Assembly (NCBI GenBank): GCA_964617875.1
Contig: CAZUAI010000006.1
Span: 42,877-106,876 of the forward strand
Direction of reading: 5' to 3'
DNA length: 64,000 nt
Origin: CAZMVY01 sp964617875
Lineage (GTDB): Bacteria > Planctomycetota > Phycisphaerae > UBA1845 > PWPN01
Under the pieces are notes generated by a model. The model was not told the origin of the DNA. It made no database searches and saw nothing but the letters and a program-made list of their open reading frames with translations. The position numbers were made by a program, and so were the translations under genes. Below are positions 35,101 to 42,802 of this stretch, in pieces (the stretch's first letter is position 1; each line of letters starts with the position of its first letter).

Positions 35101-36664
35101 TGAAGTAGTCGTAGAGCAGCCGCGGCCCGTCGGACAGCACGGCCAGCGGCGTGTCGTTTCCCATCGAGCCGACCGGCTCCTGCCCCTGCCGGGCCATGGG
35201 GCCGATCAGGATCTTCAGGTCCTCGAGCGTGTAGCCGAAGGCCCGCTGCCGTGTCCTGAGCGGCTCGGACGGCGCCGGGGCCGGAGCGGCCTGCGGCAGA
35301 CCGTCGAGCCGGACAAGGTTCTCGTTCAGCCAGGCACGGTAGGGCTTGCGCCGGGCCATCGCGTCCTTGATTTCGGCGTCGTCGATGATGCGGTGCTGCT
35401 CCATGTCCACCAGGAACATGCGCCCCGGCTGAAGGCGGCCCTTCTGGAGCACGTTTGCCGGGTCGATGTCGAGCACGCCGGTCTCGGAGCCCATGACGAC
35501 GAGCCCGTCCTTCGTCACCGTGTAGCGCGACGGACGCAGGCCATTGCGATCGAGCACGGCGCCGATGCAGCGCCCGTCGGTGAACGGGATCGACGCCGGG
35601 CCGTCCCACGGCTCCATCAGGCACGCGTGGTATTCGTAGAACGCCCGCTTCTCGTCGCTCATCGTCTCGTGGTTCTGCCACGCCTCGGGGATGAGCATCA
35701 TGATGGCGTGCGGCAGCGACCGCCCGGTGTGGTAGAGCAGCTCCACCGCGTTGTCGAGGATGGCCGAGTCGCTCGCGCCGGGCGTGAGGATCGGGAAGAG
35801 CTTCTCCATGTCGTGGCCGAAGGCGTCGGAGCGGAACATCGTCTGCCGCGCGTGCATCCAGTTGATGTTGCCGCGCAGCGTGTTGATCTCCCCGTTGTGA
35901 CAGAGGAAGCGGAACGGGTGCGCGAGGTCCCACGTCGGGAACGTGTTCGTGCTGTACCGCTGGTGAACGAGGGCCAGCCCGCTGGCCAGGAGCGGATCGG
36001 ACAGGTCGGGGAAGTACGTCTCGACCTGGTCGGCCAGCAGCAGGCCCTTGTAGACCATCGTGCGGCACGACAGGCTCGGGATGTAGAAGAACTTCTTTTC
36101 GGGCAGGCCCGATTCGCGTATCGCCCGCTCGACGACCTTGCGGATGACGTAGAGCACGCGCTCGAACTGTGCCGCGTCCCGGACGCCCGCCCCCCGGCCG
36201 ATGAAGACCTGCCGGATGAACGGTTCGACGGCGCGGGCCGTCGTCCCGAGCGGGGCGTTGTTCGTCGGCACGTCCCGCCAGCCGAGGAACTGCTGTCCTT
36301 CGCGACGGACCACCTCTTCCACGGCGTCCGTGCAGAACTTGCGCTGGTCGCGGTCCCGGGGCAGGAACACGAGCCCGGCACCGTACTCCTGCGGATCGGG
36401 CAGGCGGATGCCCACGTCGCCCGCGCGGGCCTTCAGGAAGGCGTGCGGGGTCTGCATCAGGATGCCGGCCCCGTCGCCCGTCTTCGGGTCGCAGCCGCAG
36501 GCCCCGCGGTGCGTCAGATTCACCAGGATCCGCAGCGCTTTCTCGATGATGTCGTGCGATGCTTCGCCGCTCAGCCGGCAGACGAGCCCCACCCCGCACG
36601 CATCGCGCTCGAACTGCGGGTCGTAGAGTCCCTGTTTCGGCGGCATGCCTGCGTGTCCGGTCAT
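32108..36664 (-). CDS. gltB: Glutamate synthase large subunit
   Basis: A 1518-residue protein of the usual length. A short propeptide precedes the N-terminal nucleophile Cys23 in ERDACGVG (class II amidotransferase). The FMN-binding synthase domain carries SGHDGGTGASPQSS, and the 3Fe-4S cysteines are CVMMRKCHLNTCPVG near residue 1130. The C-terminal GXGXG beta-helix has repeated Gly-rich turns. The ATG at 36664 overlaps the LysR stop by 4 nt. Ammonia assimilation via GS-GOGAT. High GC gives very long open frames on the opposite strand, which I do not regard as genes. Confidence 0.97.
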   Translation of the reverse strand: MTGHAGMPPKQGLYDPQFERDACGVGLVCRLSGEASHDIIEKALRILVNLTHRGACGCDPKTGDGAGILMQTPHAFLKARAGDVGIRLPDPQEYGAGLVFLPRDRDQRKFCTDAVEEVVRREGQQFLGWRDVPTNNAPLGTTARAVEPFIRQVFIGRGAGVRDAAQFERVLYVIRKVVERAIRESGLPEKKFFYIPSLSCRTMVYKGLLLADQVETYFPDLSDPLLASGLALVHQRYSTNTFPTWDLAHPFRFLCHNGEINTLRGNINWMHARQTMFRSDAFGHDMEKLFPILTPGASDSAILDNAVELLYHTGRSLPHAIMMLIPEAWQNHETMSDEKRAFYEYHACLMEPWDGPASIPFTDGRCIGAVLDRNGLRPSRYTVTKDGLVVMGSETGVLDIDPANVLQKGRLQPGRMFLVDMEQHRIIDDAEIKDAMARRKPYRAWLNENLVRLDGLPQAAPAPAPSEPLRTRQRAFGYTLEDLKILIGPMARQGQEPVGSMGNDTPLAVLSDGPRLLYDYFKQLFAQVTNPPLDAIREELVTSYISTLGAEQDLFQETPRHCRQLRVDRPILTNEELERIRALKAEGLASITLPIVFEARGGAGAMEAALDELCARASWAVRNGYSILILSDRPADRDNAPIPALLATSAVHHHLVREGRRTQCGLVIESGEPREVHHFCLLFGYGAGAINPYLAFESIEDMVATGQLTEVSAETAKKNYVKAADKGVLKTMSKMGISTLQSYRGAQVFEAVGLSEQLIRTYFPWTPSRIGGIGLETVALEARRRHERAYPPREVAAVLDLDVGGQYQWRRNGERHLFNPLTIARLQQATRENNAKTYAEYAALINDQSRALCTLRGLLEFKTLDKPIPLDEVEPWTEIVKRFKTGAMSYGSISQEAHETLAIAMNRIGGRSNSGEGGEDPARFTPEPDGTWRNSAIKQVASARFGVTNHYLVNANELQIKMAQGAKPGEGGQLPAEKVYPWIARVRHSTPYVQLISPPPHHDIYSIEDLAQLIHDLKNANPRARISVKLVAEVGVGIVAAGVAKGKADVVLISGHDGGTGASPQSSIKHAGLPWELGLAETHQTLVLNDLRSRIVVECDGQLKTGRDVAIACLLGAEEFGFATAPLVVSGCVMMRKCHLNTCPVGVATQDPELRRKFTGKPEYVINFLYFVAEELRQIMASLGFRTIHEMVGRSDKLEPRKAVDHWKARGLDLSNILYQPEVPAYVGKHCLTQQEHGLEAALDHGLIERARPALERGERVEIDLPIRNVHRTVGTMLSSEISRRHGADGLPDDTIVVRCRGSAGQSFCAFGARGLTMRVEGDANDYFGKGLSGAKLIIRPPREATFVAEENILIGNVALYGATGGEAYIRGLAGERFCVRNSGARAVVEGVGDHGCEYMTGGRVAVLGPTGRNFAAGMSGGIAYVLDEAGDFGRVRCNLEMVELEKVTDADDIADLRELIENHFLYTESARAKAVLDHWDEALEDFVKVMPTDYKRALQRLAAEGRPHQKGPVPAYA

Positions 36665-37608
36665 GGTCGCACCACCGCCCCCGCCAGCACGGCGTCGCGC
36701 CGCTCCGTCCGCCGATCGTCGGCCACCCCGTTCGGGCTCGTCAGCATCTCGATGAAGCCGGTCATCACCGGCGTCAGCACCTTGCCCCGACGCCGGATGA
36801 TGCACAGCGGCCGCACCAGCTCCAGACCGTCCACCGGAACCACCATCAACGCCCCCGTCTCGACCTCGCGCCGCACCGTCGGCTCCGGCAGGATCGACAC
36901 GCCCGCCCCGATCTCGACGCCGCGCTTGATCGCCTCGATGTTGTCAAACTCCATCACCACGTGGACGTGGACCTTCGATTCACGCAGGTAGCGGTCCACG
37001 TGCCGACGAACCGCCAGGTCCGAGTCGAACGCGACAAAGTTCTCGCCCTGCAACTGGCTCAGGTGGATGCGTCCTTGTCGCACGAAGGGATGCCCCGGGT
37101 GGCACACCAGGACCATCGGCTCATCCCGCCAGGGCACCGCGATGAACTCCCGCGGCGCCCGCGGACAGGAGATCAACCCCAGGTCGGCCTCGTCGTTGAG
37201 CACCCTTTCGCACACCTTGTCCGGGTGGGTGTAATCCAGCCGGATCGTCCCGCTCGGCCACCGCGCCTGAAACTCGTGCACGTACCGCTGCATGTCGTAC
37301 AGGCCGACGGAGTAGATGGACGCCACAATGAGACGACCGGCGACATCCGCCTGAAACGACTTCGTGCGGGCTTCGAGCGCCGCGTAACGCTCGACCAGGT
37401 CCCGGCAGCCCTCGTAGTACACGCGGCCTTCGGGCGTCAGTTCGAGCGGCCGCTTCGACCGGTCGATCAACCGCACGCCCAGACGCTTCTCGATCTGGAG
37501 AACCGCCTGGCTCGCCGCCGACTGCGTGATCCCCGCAGCGGACGCCCCGCGCGAGAAACTTCGCTGCCGAACCACGTCGCAGAAGATCTTCATGCATTCA
37601 AACGTCAT
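36661..37608 (-). CDS. LysR-family regulator upstream of gltBD
   Basis: A 315-residue LysR regulator, start ATG 37608. The N-terminal helix-turn-helix includes FSRGASAAGITQSAASQAV and IEKRLGVRLIDRSKRPLELT. The effector domain starts about residue 90. Its TGA overlaps the gltB ATG by 4 nt, so regulator and enzyme share one message, unlike the usual divergent LysR layout. A TTGCGT/TAGAAT promoter lies at 37684..37656. The effector may relate to nitrogen status (compare GltC) but CysB-like or other roles are possible. Confidence 0.93.
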   Translation of the reverse strand: MTFECMKIFCDVVRQRSFSRGASAAGITQSAASQAVLQIEKRLGVRLIDRSKRPLELTPEGRVYYEGCRDLVERYAALEARTKSFQADVAGRLIVASIYSVGLYDMQRYVHEFQARWPSGTIRLDYTHPDKVCERVLNDEADLGLISCPRAPREFIAVPWRDEPMVLVCHPGHPFVRQGRIHLSQLQGENFVAFDSDLAVRRHVDRYLRESKVHVHVVMEFDNIEAIKRGVEIGAGVSILPEPTVRREVETGALMVVPVDGLELVRPLCIIRRRGKVLTPVMTGFIEMLTSPNGVADDRRTERRDAVLAGAVVRP

Positions 37609-38074
37609 GACCCAACGCCCACCCGCCCGTGATGAACACGCCAGCGGCACACAGTATTCTAATTAGTGATATCAATGCACGCAAGAGCCTTCTATGAATG
37701 AATCTGATGAAGAGGGCGGAACGTTTGGTACGCTCTTACCCGGAAGAAATCAGATAAGCCCTTTTATGGCAATACCTTATACGAATAGTGGCTGTTCGCA
37801 TGGCCAGGCGGCGATAAGATCCATGGCTCGCAATGCTCATCCTCAATACGCTGGACCAGGCACCCGGGGGCCGCCTGGCCGGGCGGCGTCTATCGCGGTC
37901 TGACCGTCCGGACGGCTGTGGCAAGGCCGCCGTCGGGGGTGCGGCGGGGGCCCCGTGGATCGTTGACGAAACGGGCATTTCCTAGTACAAGGTACTGCGG
38001 CAGTCTGGGGGAGGGTGCCTGCCGGCGGCGGGTGTGAACGTAACCGACAAGGACTGGACCACGCTGGGCATTCC
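37609..38074. other. AT-richer divergent intergenic region
   Basis: No gene is visible. The part near 37650..37850 is distinctly AT-richer than the rest of the window, with TATACGAATAG and ATAAGCC stretches and the lysR promoter. The part near 37950..38000 has a weak plus-strand promoter, TTGACG (37963..37968), 17 bp, TACAAG (37986..37991). AT content plus the TGATATCA dyad suggests a regulator-binding region. Confidence 0.6.
37656..37684 (-). promoter_or_regulatory. Promoter and dyad of the lysR-gltBD operon
   Basis: On the minus strand -35 TTGCGT (37684..37679), 17 bp, -10 TAGAAT (37661..37656). The spacer contains the 8-bp palindrome TGATATCA (37667..37674) inside ATTAGTGATATCAAT, a candidate LysR autoregulatory site positioned for repression. 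Confidence 0.55.
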
Positions 38075-40405
38075 GTGAAACGCTACTGGCCTATTATTGT
38101 TGCGGCAGCCGCACCGGCGGTCGTCGTGTTCTTGATCTACCTCACGGCACCGGCAAGCGAGGGCGCGCGTGCCAAGCTCCAGCAGGATATCGATCAGGAG
38201 CTGGCCAAGGCCCGCCGGCTGCTGGCGGCCTATGAGCCGACGCAGCAGATGCTCCTGGCCGGCGAGCAGCGGCTCACCGGCAAGGAGGGGCCGTTCGAGA
38301 TCACGGATGCGCGGCTGCAGAAGATGTCGTCTGCGTGGGACAAGTCATCTTCGTACGTCGAGCAGGAGAGCCCGATCAAGCCGGTCTCGGCGGACCTGCA
38401 GCGGGCACTTGGCGAGGCGGCCGATCTTTGCCGGCGGCGCGTGGGGGGGGCCGAGAAGCAGCCCTCGGCGGAGGCGGCGAATGACGCGGCCGGCGCCCGC
38501 CGTCTCGTGACGGACTGGCTCCAGGCCAACGAGAGCCGGCTCAAGGACGCGATCCGGATCGTGGATGCGGCGATGGGCCTGAGCACGTCTTCCGGCGAGG
38601 AGACGTTGTCGGGCCGCGAGGACGTCGAGGCGAACCGGCTGCGGGCGATCCTCGCGTATCACTACGCCGAGTCGCTCCGAAGGGAGGCGCTGCTGGATCG
38701 CAGCCGGGTCGAACGGCTGAGCGAACGGCTTCTGAGCCTCCACGGCGACTGGATCGGCGTGACGGCGGATATCGCCGTCGCCGAGCGTGCCCTGGAGGGC
38801 TCATCGGATGCGATGCCCGCCTCGGGCGCGGCGACGGCGGCATCGGCGTCGGCCCCGGCCACGGCGAAGGCGAGAGAGACGGCGAAGGCGCAAGGCGGGG
38901 CTCCGGCAGAGTCCAGGGGCACTGCGGCCGCGCCGGCGAAAAGCAGTAAAGTCCTCGGCAAGGTTTTCGGCGCGATCCGCGGCACGGTATCCGACGCGCT
39001 GCCGGGCGGAAAGATCGCGGCCGCTTCCGAACCGGCGAAGGCGGCCCCGACGCCCGCAGCCGAAGAACCCGCCGCCGAGCCGTCAGCTCCGATTGCCGTG
39101 GAACTCGAGCCGCTCCAGCGGATCCAGCCGCTGCGCGACCGGATTGCCGACCTCGAACGCCAGAAGGCCGAGGCCCTCAAGCGGGCCAAGGGGCTCGAGA
39201 CGAAGATCACGGAGGAACTCACGCCGCCGCGCGACAGACTGGCCGGTGAGATCCGGCAGAGACGAGAAGCCGCCGCCGCCGCCGAGACGAAGATGGCGGA
39301 GATGGAGAACAAGGGCTTCGATCCCAGGAACGCCGGGGCGCTGAACCAGCGGACCGCCGAATACGAGGCCCAGTCGAAGATCGCCCGCGAGGCCTCGCGG
39401 CAGGCCGATCTGCTTGAATTCGGCGGCTACACGAACGCGACGCTCGTCACGGAGACCGAGGACTGGCACACCGCGCGGATCGCGCCCGCCAGGGCGGGGG
39501 AGCCGCTCGCGGCACAGAAGTGCCTGCGCCAGTACGATCAGGAAATCCGCCTCGCGACGGCCGCGATCCAGGGCGAGCAGAGGGCCGTCGAGGTCCTGGA
39601 CAAGCGGCTTCAGACGCTGCGGACGCTGCAGGCTTACTACGACGCGCAACTGAAGGGCGGGGCCATGCCGGCCTCGACGCAACCGGCGGCCACGCAGATG
39701 GTCGTGCCCGGACTCCGCGGCCGTCACGACGAGATTGTCGGCGAGGCGAAGTCGCTGGTCGCGCTCCTCGATGCCGCCGCCAAGGCCGCCGACGCGAACG
39801 ACGATGCGGCGATCGCCGAGCTGGGCCGCGGCATCAGTGCCGCGAAACAGGCGCGGCAGAGCGCCGAGAAGCGAACTCGCGAGGCGCAAGGCGCGCAACC
39901 CCAGGGCGGCGAGCCAAACCCGCGGCTGCAGAGAATCGAGCAGGAAGACTGGCGCGCCGGCGATGCCGATGCCATCCTCGGCGATCTCCAACTGCTGCTG
40001 GCAACCGTGCATTACCAGCGGGCCCTGGCGAGGGAGCGGCTCGCGGCCGTCCTCGACTCGGTGGCACGAATGGGCCTGACCGTGGATGCGGCGGCGGCGC
40101 GGACGGCGGCCGCCGCGGACAAGCCCGCGGCCCTGAACGCGGCGCAGGACGCCCAGAAGGCCTACACGGACGCTGAGCCCCGGTTGAAGAAGGACTGGAC
40201 CGTGCACATGAACCTGGCGGCCGCCTACTACCTTCTCTCGCAGCTTACCCAGGGCCCGCAGGCGAGCCAGTTTCTCGAAAGCGCCCGCAAGGAGTACGCC
40301 GCCGGCACCAGCGGGGCCGATGAAAAGAACCCGGACCGCAAGCCCTACGCGGATCGCGCCGAGGCCATCCGAAAGGCCCAGGCGAAGCCCAAACGCCCGG
40401 GATGA
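38075..40405 (+). CDS. Large coiled-coil membrane-anchored protein, unknown
   Basis: I do not recognise this 776-residue protein. The start is uncertain: GTG 38075 (VKRYWPIIVAAAAP) gives a clean N-terminal membrane anchor; a further upstream GTG at 38015 would add 20 residues. After the anchor come Ala/Glu/Arg-rich helices (about 30-240), a low-complexity Ala/Pro/Lys linker (about 250-345), a coiled coil (350-460), further helices, and a TPR-like C-terminal part (YLLSQLTQGPQASQFLESARKEYA). The mature part is probably periplasmic. It is 3 nt upstream of the NicO-type exporter, so the two are co-translated. Confidence 0.75.
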   Translation: MKRYWPIIVAAAAPAVVVFLIYLTAPASEGARAKLQQDIDQELAKARRLLAAYEPTQQMLLAGEQRLTGKEGPFEITDARLQKMSSAWDKSSSYVEQESPIKPVSADLQRALGEAADLCRRRVGGAEKQPSAEAANDAAGARRLVTDWLQANESRLKDAIRIVDAAMGLSTSSGEETLSGREDVEANRLRAILAYHYAESLRREALLDRSRVERLSERLLSLHGDWIGVTADIAVAERALEGSSDAMPASGAATAASASAPATAKARETAKAQGGAPAESRGTAAAPAKSSKVLGKVFGAIRGTVSDALPGGKIAAASEPAKAAPTPAAEEPAAEPSAPIAVELEPLQRIQPLRDRIADLERQKAEALKRAKGLETKITEELTPPRDRLAGEIRQRREAAAAAETKMAEMENKGFDPRNAGALNQRTAEYEAQSKIAREASRQADLLEFGGYTNATLVTETEDWHTARIAPARAGEPLAAQKCLRQYDQEIRLATAAIQGEQRAVEVLDKRLQTLRTLQAYYDAQLKGGAMPASTQPAATQMVVPGLRGRHDEIVGEAKSLVALLDAAAKAADANDDAAIAELGRGISAAKQARQSAEKRTREAQGAQPQGGEPNPRLQRIEQEDWRAGDADAILGDLQLLLATVHYQRALARERLAAVLDSVARMGLTVDAAAARTAAAADKPAALNAAQDAQKAYTDAEPRLKKDWTVHMNLAAAYYLLSQLTQGPQASQFLESARKEYAAGTSGADEKNPDRKPYADRAEAIRKAQAKPKRPG

Positions 40406-40408
40406 CCT

Positions 40409-42292
40409 ATGGCAGACGAGCCGAAGCGGTTGCCGCCGGCCGGACCCCCATGGTGGTCGTCTCCTCTCGCACGTTTCCACGTTCCGGCCTTCCCACTTGT
40501 GAGGTCTTCGCGGCTCCCGACGCGGCGATACGCCGCATGGGGGTTGGTCGTCCTGCTGATCGCCGCATCCCCCGTCGCCGCTCACCCCCTGGGCAACGAC
40601 ACCATCACGCACTTCAGCGTTCTGTTCATCAATCCGAATCGCATCGAGCTGGACTTCCATCTGGATTTCGCCGAGATCCCCGCGAACGCCGCCCGCGAGT
40701 CGGAGATCGACGCCGACCGCGACGGCATCGACACGGCCGACGAACAACGGGCGTGGCTGGACCGAAAGGCCGTCGAGCACCTGCGCGACCTGCGCCTGGA
40801 GCTTGACGGCAGCGCCCTCGCGATCCGGCTGCTCGGCGAGGCACCGGCCTCGGGCCCGGCGTCCGCCCCGGCCGGCCCGCCGACGACGGGCGTCACGCGG
40901 ACGATCATGTCGATCGCGGGCGTCGCCGGGATGCCGACGTACCGGCTGATGATCCGCTACGTCGCCGACCTGCCCGCGGACCTGGGGACACGGCCGCACA
41001 CGCTCACGTACCTTGATGCGAGCTATCCGAGGAACCCCGGCCTGAAGCGTGTGCTCATCGGGCGTTCCGACGCCATCGTCATCGACGAGAAGGACCGCCA
41101 ATACCTGGACGAACCGCCCGACCCGTTTCTCTACGAACTCTACGACCCGTCCCGGATGCCGCAGGAACGCGAGGGCCGGGTGGTCTTCCGCATCGTCGCC
41201 CGGCCGGTCGAGACGCCGCGCCAGGACTCGTGGGCCCGATTCACGGACCCGCGCAACGACCCGGCGCGGACCGACCAGTACCGGCGGCAGGCAAAGCGAA
41301 TCGAAGGTCTCTTCGCCGGCGGCCTGTCGTTGCCGGTGCTTGCCCTGGTGGCCGCGCTCTGTTTCGGCTACGGCGCCTATCACGCCCTGATGCCCGGCCA
41401 CGCCAAGACGATCGTTGCCGCCTACCTGATCTCGATGCGCGGCACATGGCTGCACGCCGTCGCGCTGGCCGTCATCGTCACGCTGACGCACACGGCCCTG
41501 GTGATCGTCGTCGGCCTCGTGTTTCTCAAGGTCAGCGCGCCGGCCGGTTCGCGCCTCCAATTGTGGCTCGGGCTCTCCGCCGGCCTGATGATCGCCGGCA
41601 TGGGCGCGTGGCTCCTGTTCCGCGCCGTCAGCGGCCGGCTGCGGCTTCACCACGCCCACGCAACGGGCCACGACCATCATGAGCATGACCACCACGATCA
41701 TCACCACGCACACAGCCACGAGCACGGCCACTCCCACCACCACCACGCCGGCGCCCACGATCACGGCCGCAGTGGGCCCCAGACCCGGCGCGGCTGGCTC
41801 CGGACGCTGTTCACGCACAGCCACCCGCCGCCCCCGGTCGGCACGCACGGCCATGCCCACGACCACGATCACGAACACGCACACGGCCCGCCGGGTTCGG
41901 CCGGCACCGCTTCGGCAACCGCGGCGGTCGGCCCGCAGTTGACCTGGCGGCTGCTGGTGTGGCTGGGCGTCAGCGGCGGGATCGTGCCGTGCCCGGCGGC
42001 CGTCTGGATCATGCTCCTCGGCATCGCCCAGGGGAAGCCCGGCGCCGGCCTGTTCGCGGTTCTCATGTTCGGCGCGGGGCTGGCCTTGACCCTCATGCTG
42101 ATCGGCCTTCTGGCCCTGTCCAGCCGCCGTTTCGCCGAGCGGCTCATGGGCACGGAGGGTTCGCAGCGATGGCTGCTGGGCGTGCTCCCGGCGATGGGCG
42201 GTCTGGTGGTCCTGGCCCTGGGGGGCGTCATCACGGCCAACTACGCCATGATCATGGCGCGGGGCGAGCCGCTCATCGCGGGCTTCGGCTGA
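40409..42292 (+). CDS. NicO/RcnA-type metal exporter with N-terminal extension
   Basis: A 627-residue protein. A signal-like segment (about 38-58, ending PVAAH) precedes a 250-residue extracytoplasmic domain of the kind found in HupE/UreJ-related and YfbR-like exporters. The C-terminal part is NicO: HALMPGHAKTIVAAYLI in the first helices, and GGIVPCPAAVWIMLLGI later. Between them lie two His/Asp-rich loops (about residues 410-455 and 470-495), typical of nickel/cobalt efflux proteins. Ni/Co export is the likely role; substrate unproven. It is translationally coupled to the coiled-coil gene. Confidence 0.88.
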   Translation: MADEPKRLPPAGPPWWSSPLARFHVPAFPLVRSSRLPTRRYAAWGLVVLLIAASPVAAHPLGNDTITHFSVLFINPNRIELDFHLDFAEIPANAARESEIDADRDGIDTADEQRAWLDRKAVEHLRDLRLELDGSALAIRLLGEAPASGPASAPAGPPTTGVTRTIMSIAGVAGMPTYRLMIRYVADLPADLGTRPHTLTYLDASYPRNPGLKRVLIGRSDAIVIDEKDRQYLDEPPDPFLYELYDPSRMPQEREGRVVFRIVARPVETPRQDSWARFTDPRNDPARTDQYRRQAKRIEGLFAGGLSLPVLALVAALCFGYGAYHALMPGHAKTIVAAYLISMRGTWLHAVALAVIVTLTHTALVIVVGLVFLKVSAPAGSRLQLWLGLSAGLMIAGMGAWLLFRAVSGRLRLHHAHATGHDHHEHDHHDHHHAHSHEHGHSHHHHAGAHDHGRSGPQTRRGWLRTLFTHSHPPPPVGTHGHAHDHDHEHAHGPPGSAGTASATAAVGPQLTWRLLVWLGVSGGIVPCPAAVWIMLLGIAQGKPGAGLFAVLMFGAGLALTLMLIGLLALSSRRFAERLMGTEGSQRWLLGVLPAMGGLVVLALGGVITANYAMIMARGEPLIAGFG

Positions 42293-42338
42293 TCGGCGGG
42301 GGGGCATGGCCGACCTGCGTACGAGGCGGGGCCGCCCG

Positions 42339-42367
42339 TTGTGCAAACGAAGGTTATCGGGTATACT
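42339..42367 (+). promoter_or_regulatory. Promoter upstream of the zinc-ribbon gene
   Basis: TTGTGC (42339..42344), 17 bp, TATACT (42362..42367). The predicted leader is about 160 nt and contains a direct repeat of GGTGACCTTC (42437 and 42461) and a GCCCCC/GGGGGC hairpin (42490..42505). Confidence 0.55.
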
Positions 42368-42534
42368 GCAATACGGAAGCTGACGGCAACGGCCTTCGGC
42401 AGTTCGACATGATGTCCGGAACGAGCACGCCGTCAGGTGACCTTCTCGGCGATGGTGCCGGTGACCTTCGGCGAGGCGTTGTTGCCTGAGCCCCCAGGAG
42501 GGGGCCGTGCGGGCGAGGCACAGGAGGTAGGCCC

Positions 42535-42720
42535 GTGAGCAAACGCATCGTCAACAACTCCAAGCCGGATCCCTTTGCCGGCCAGACCGCCCGCACCCGC
42601 ATCTGCCTTGTCTGCGACCGAACGTTCCTCTCCAGCGGCCCCGGGAACCGGATCTGCCCGCGGTGTTCGCACCGCCGCCGTTCCGACACGCCGATCCACA
42701 CGCACACGATGCGGGGCTGA
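42535..42720 (+). CDS. Small zinc-ribbon protein, 61 aa
   Basis: The start is GTG 42535, 7 nt after AGGAGGT, a strong ribosome site. The protein has two CxxC pairs, CLVCDRTF and CPRC, 15-20 residues apart, forming a zinc ribbon, with basic tails (HRRRS). Similar short zinc-ribbon proteins are widespread and of unknown function. It has its own promoter and a long structured leader. Confidence 0.75.
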   Translation: MSKRIVNNSKPDPFAGQTARTRICLVCDRTFLSSGPGNRICPRCSHRRRSDTPIHTHTMRG

Positions 42721-42765
42721 GGAACCGGAACCCGCGCCGTTGCGCTGCGGCGCACCAGGAGCGGC

Positions 42766-42795
42766 TTGACCCCTTTTCCCCGCGGCCGATACCAT
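42766..42795 (+). promoter_or_regulatory. trpE promoter, leaderless layout
   Basis: TTGACC (42766..42771), 18 bp, TACCAT (42790..42795). The trpE ATG is at 42803, only 7 nt past the -10, and no Shine-Dalgarno precedes it, so the message may begin at the start codon. Confidence 0.45.
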
Positions 42796-42802
42796 ACCCG
42801 GC

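Noticed and set aside
31985..36991. Open frame of 1668 codons on the plus strand across gltB/gltD
   Set aside because: It is antisense to gltB, Arg/Asp/Leu-rich without recognisable domains, and explained by GC-rich third positions of the real gene.
39083..42346. Minus-strand frame of about 1087 codons opposite the coiled-coil and NicO genes
   Set aside because: The plus-strand genes carry clear motifs; the antisense frame has none.
42449..42456. GGCGATGG near 42449 as a fifth fluoride riboswitch
   Set aside because: The downstream GCTGAT and complementary pseudoknot strand are absent, and no fluoride-type promoter lies 6 nt upstream.
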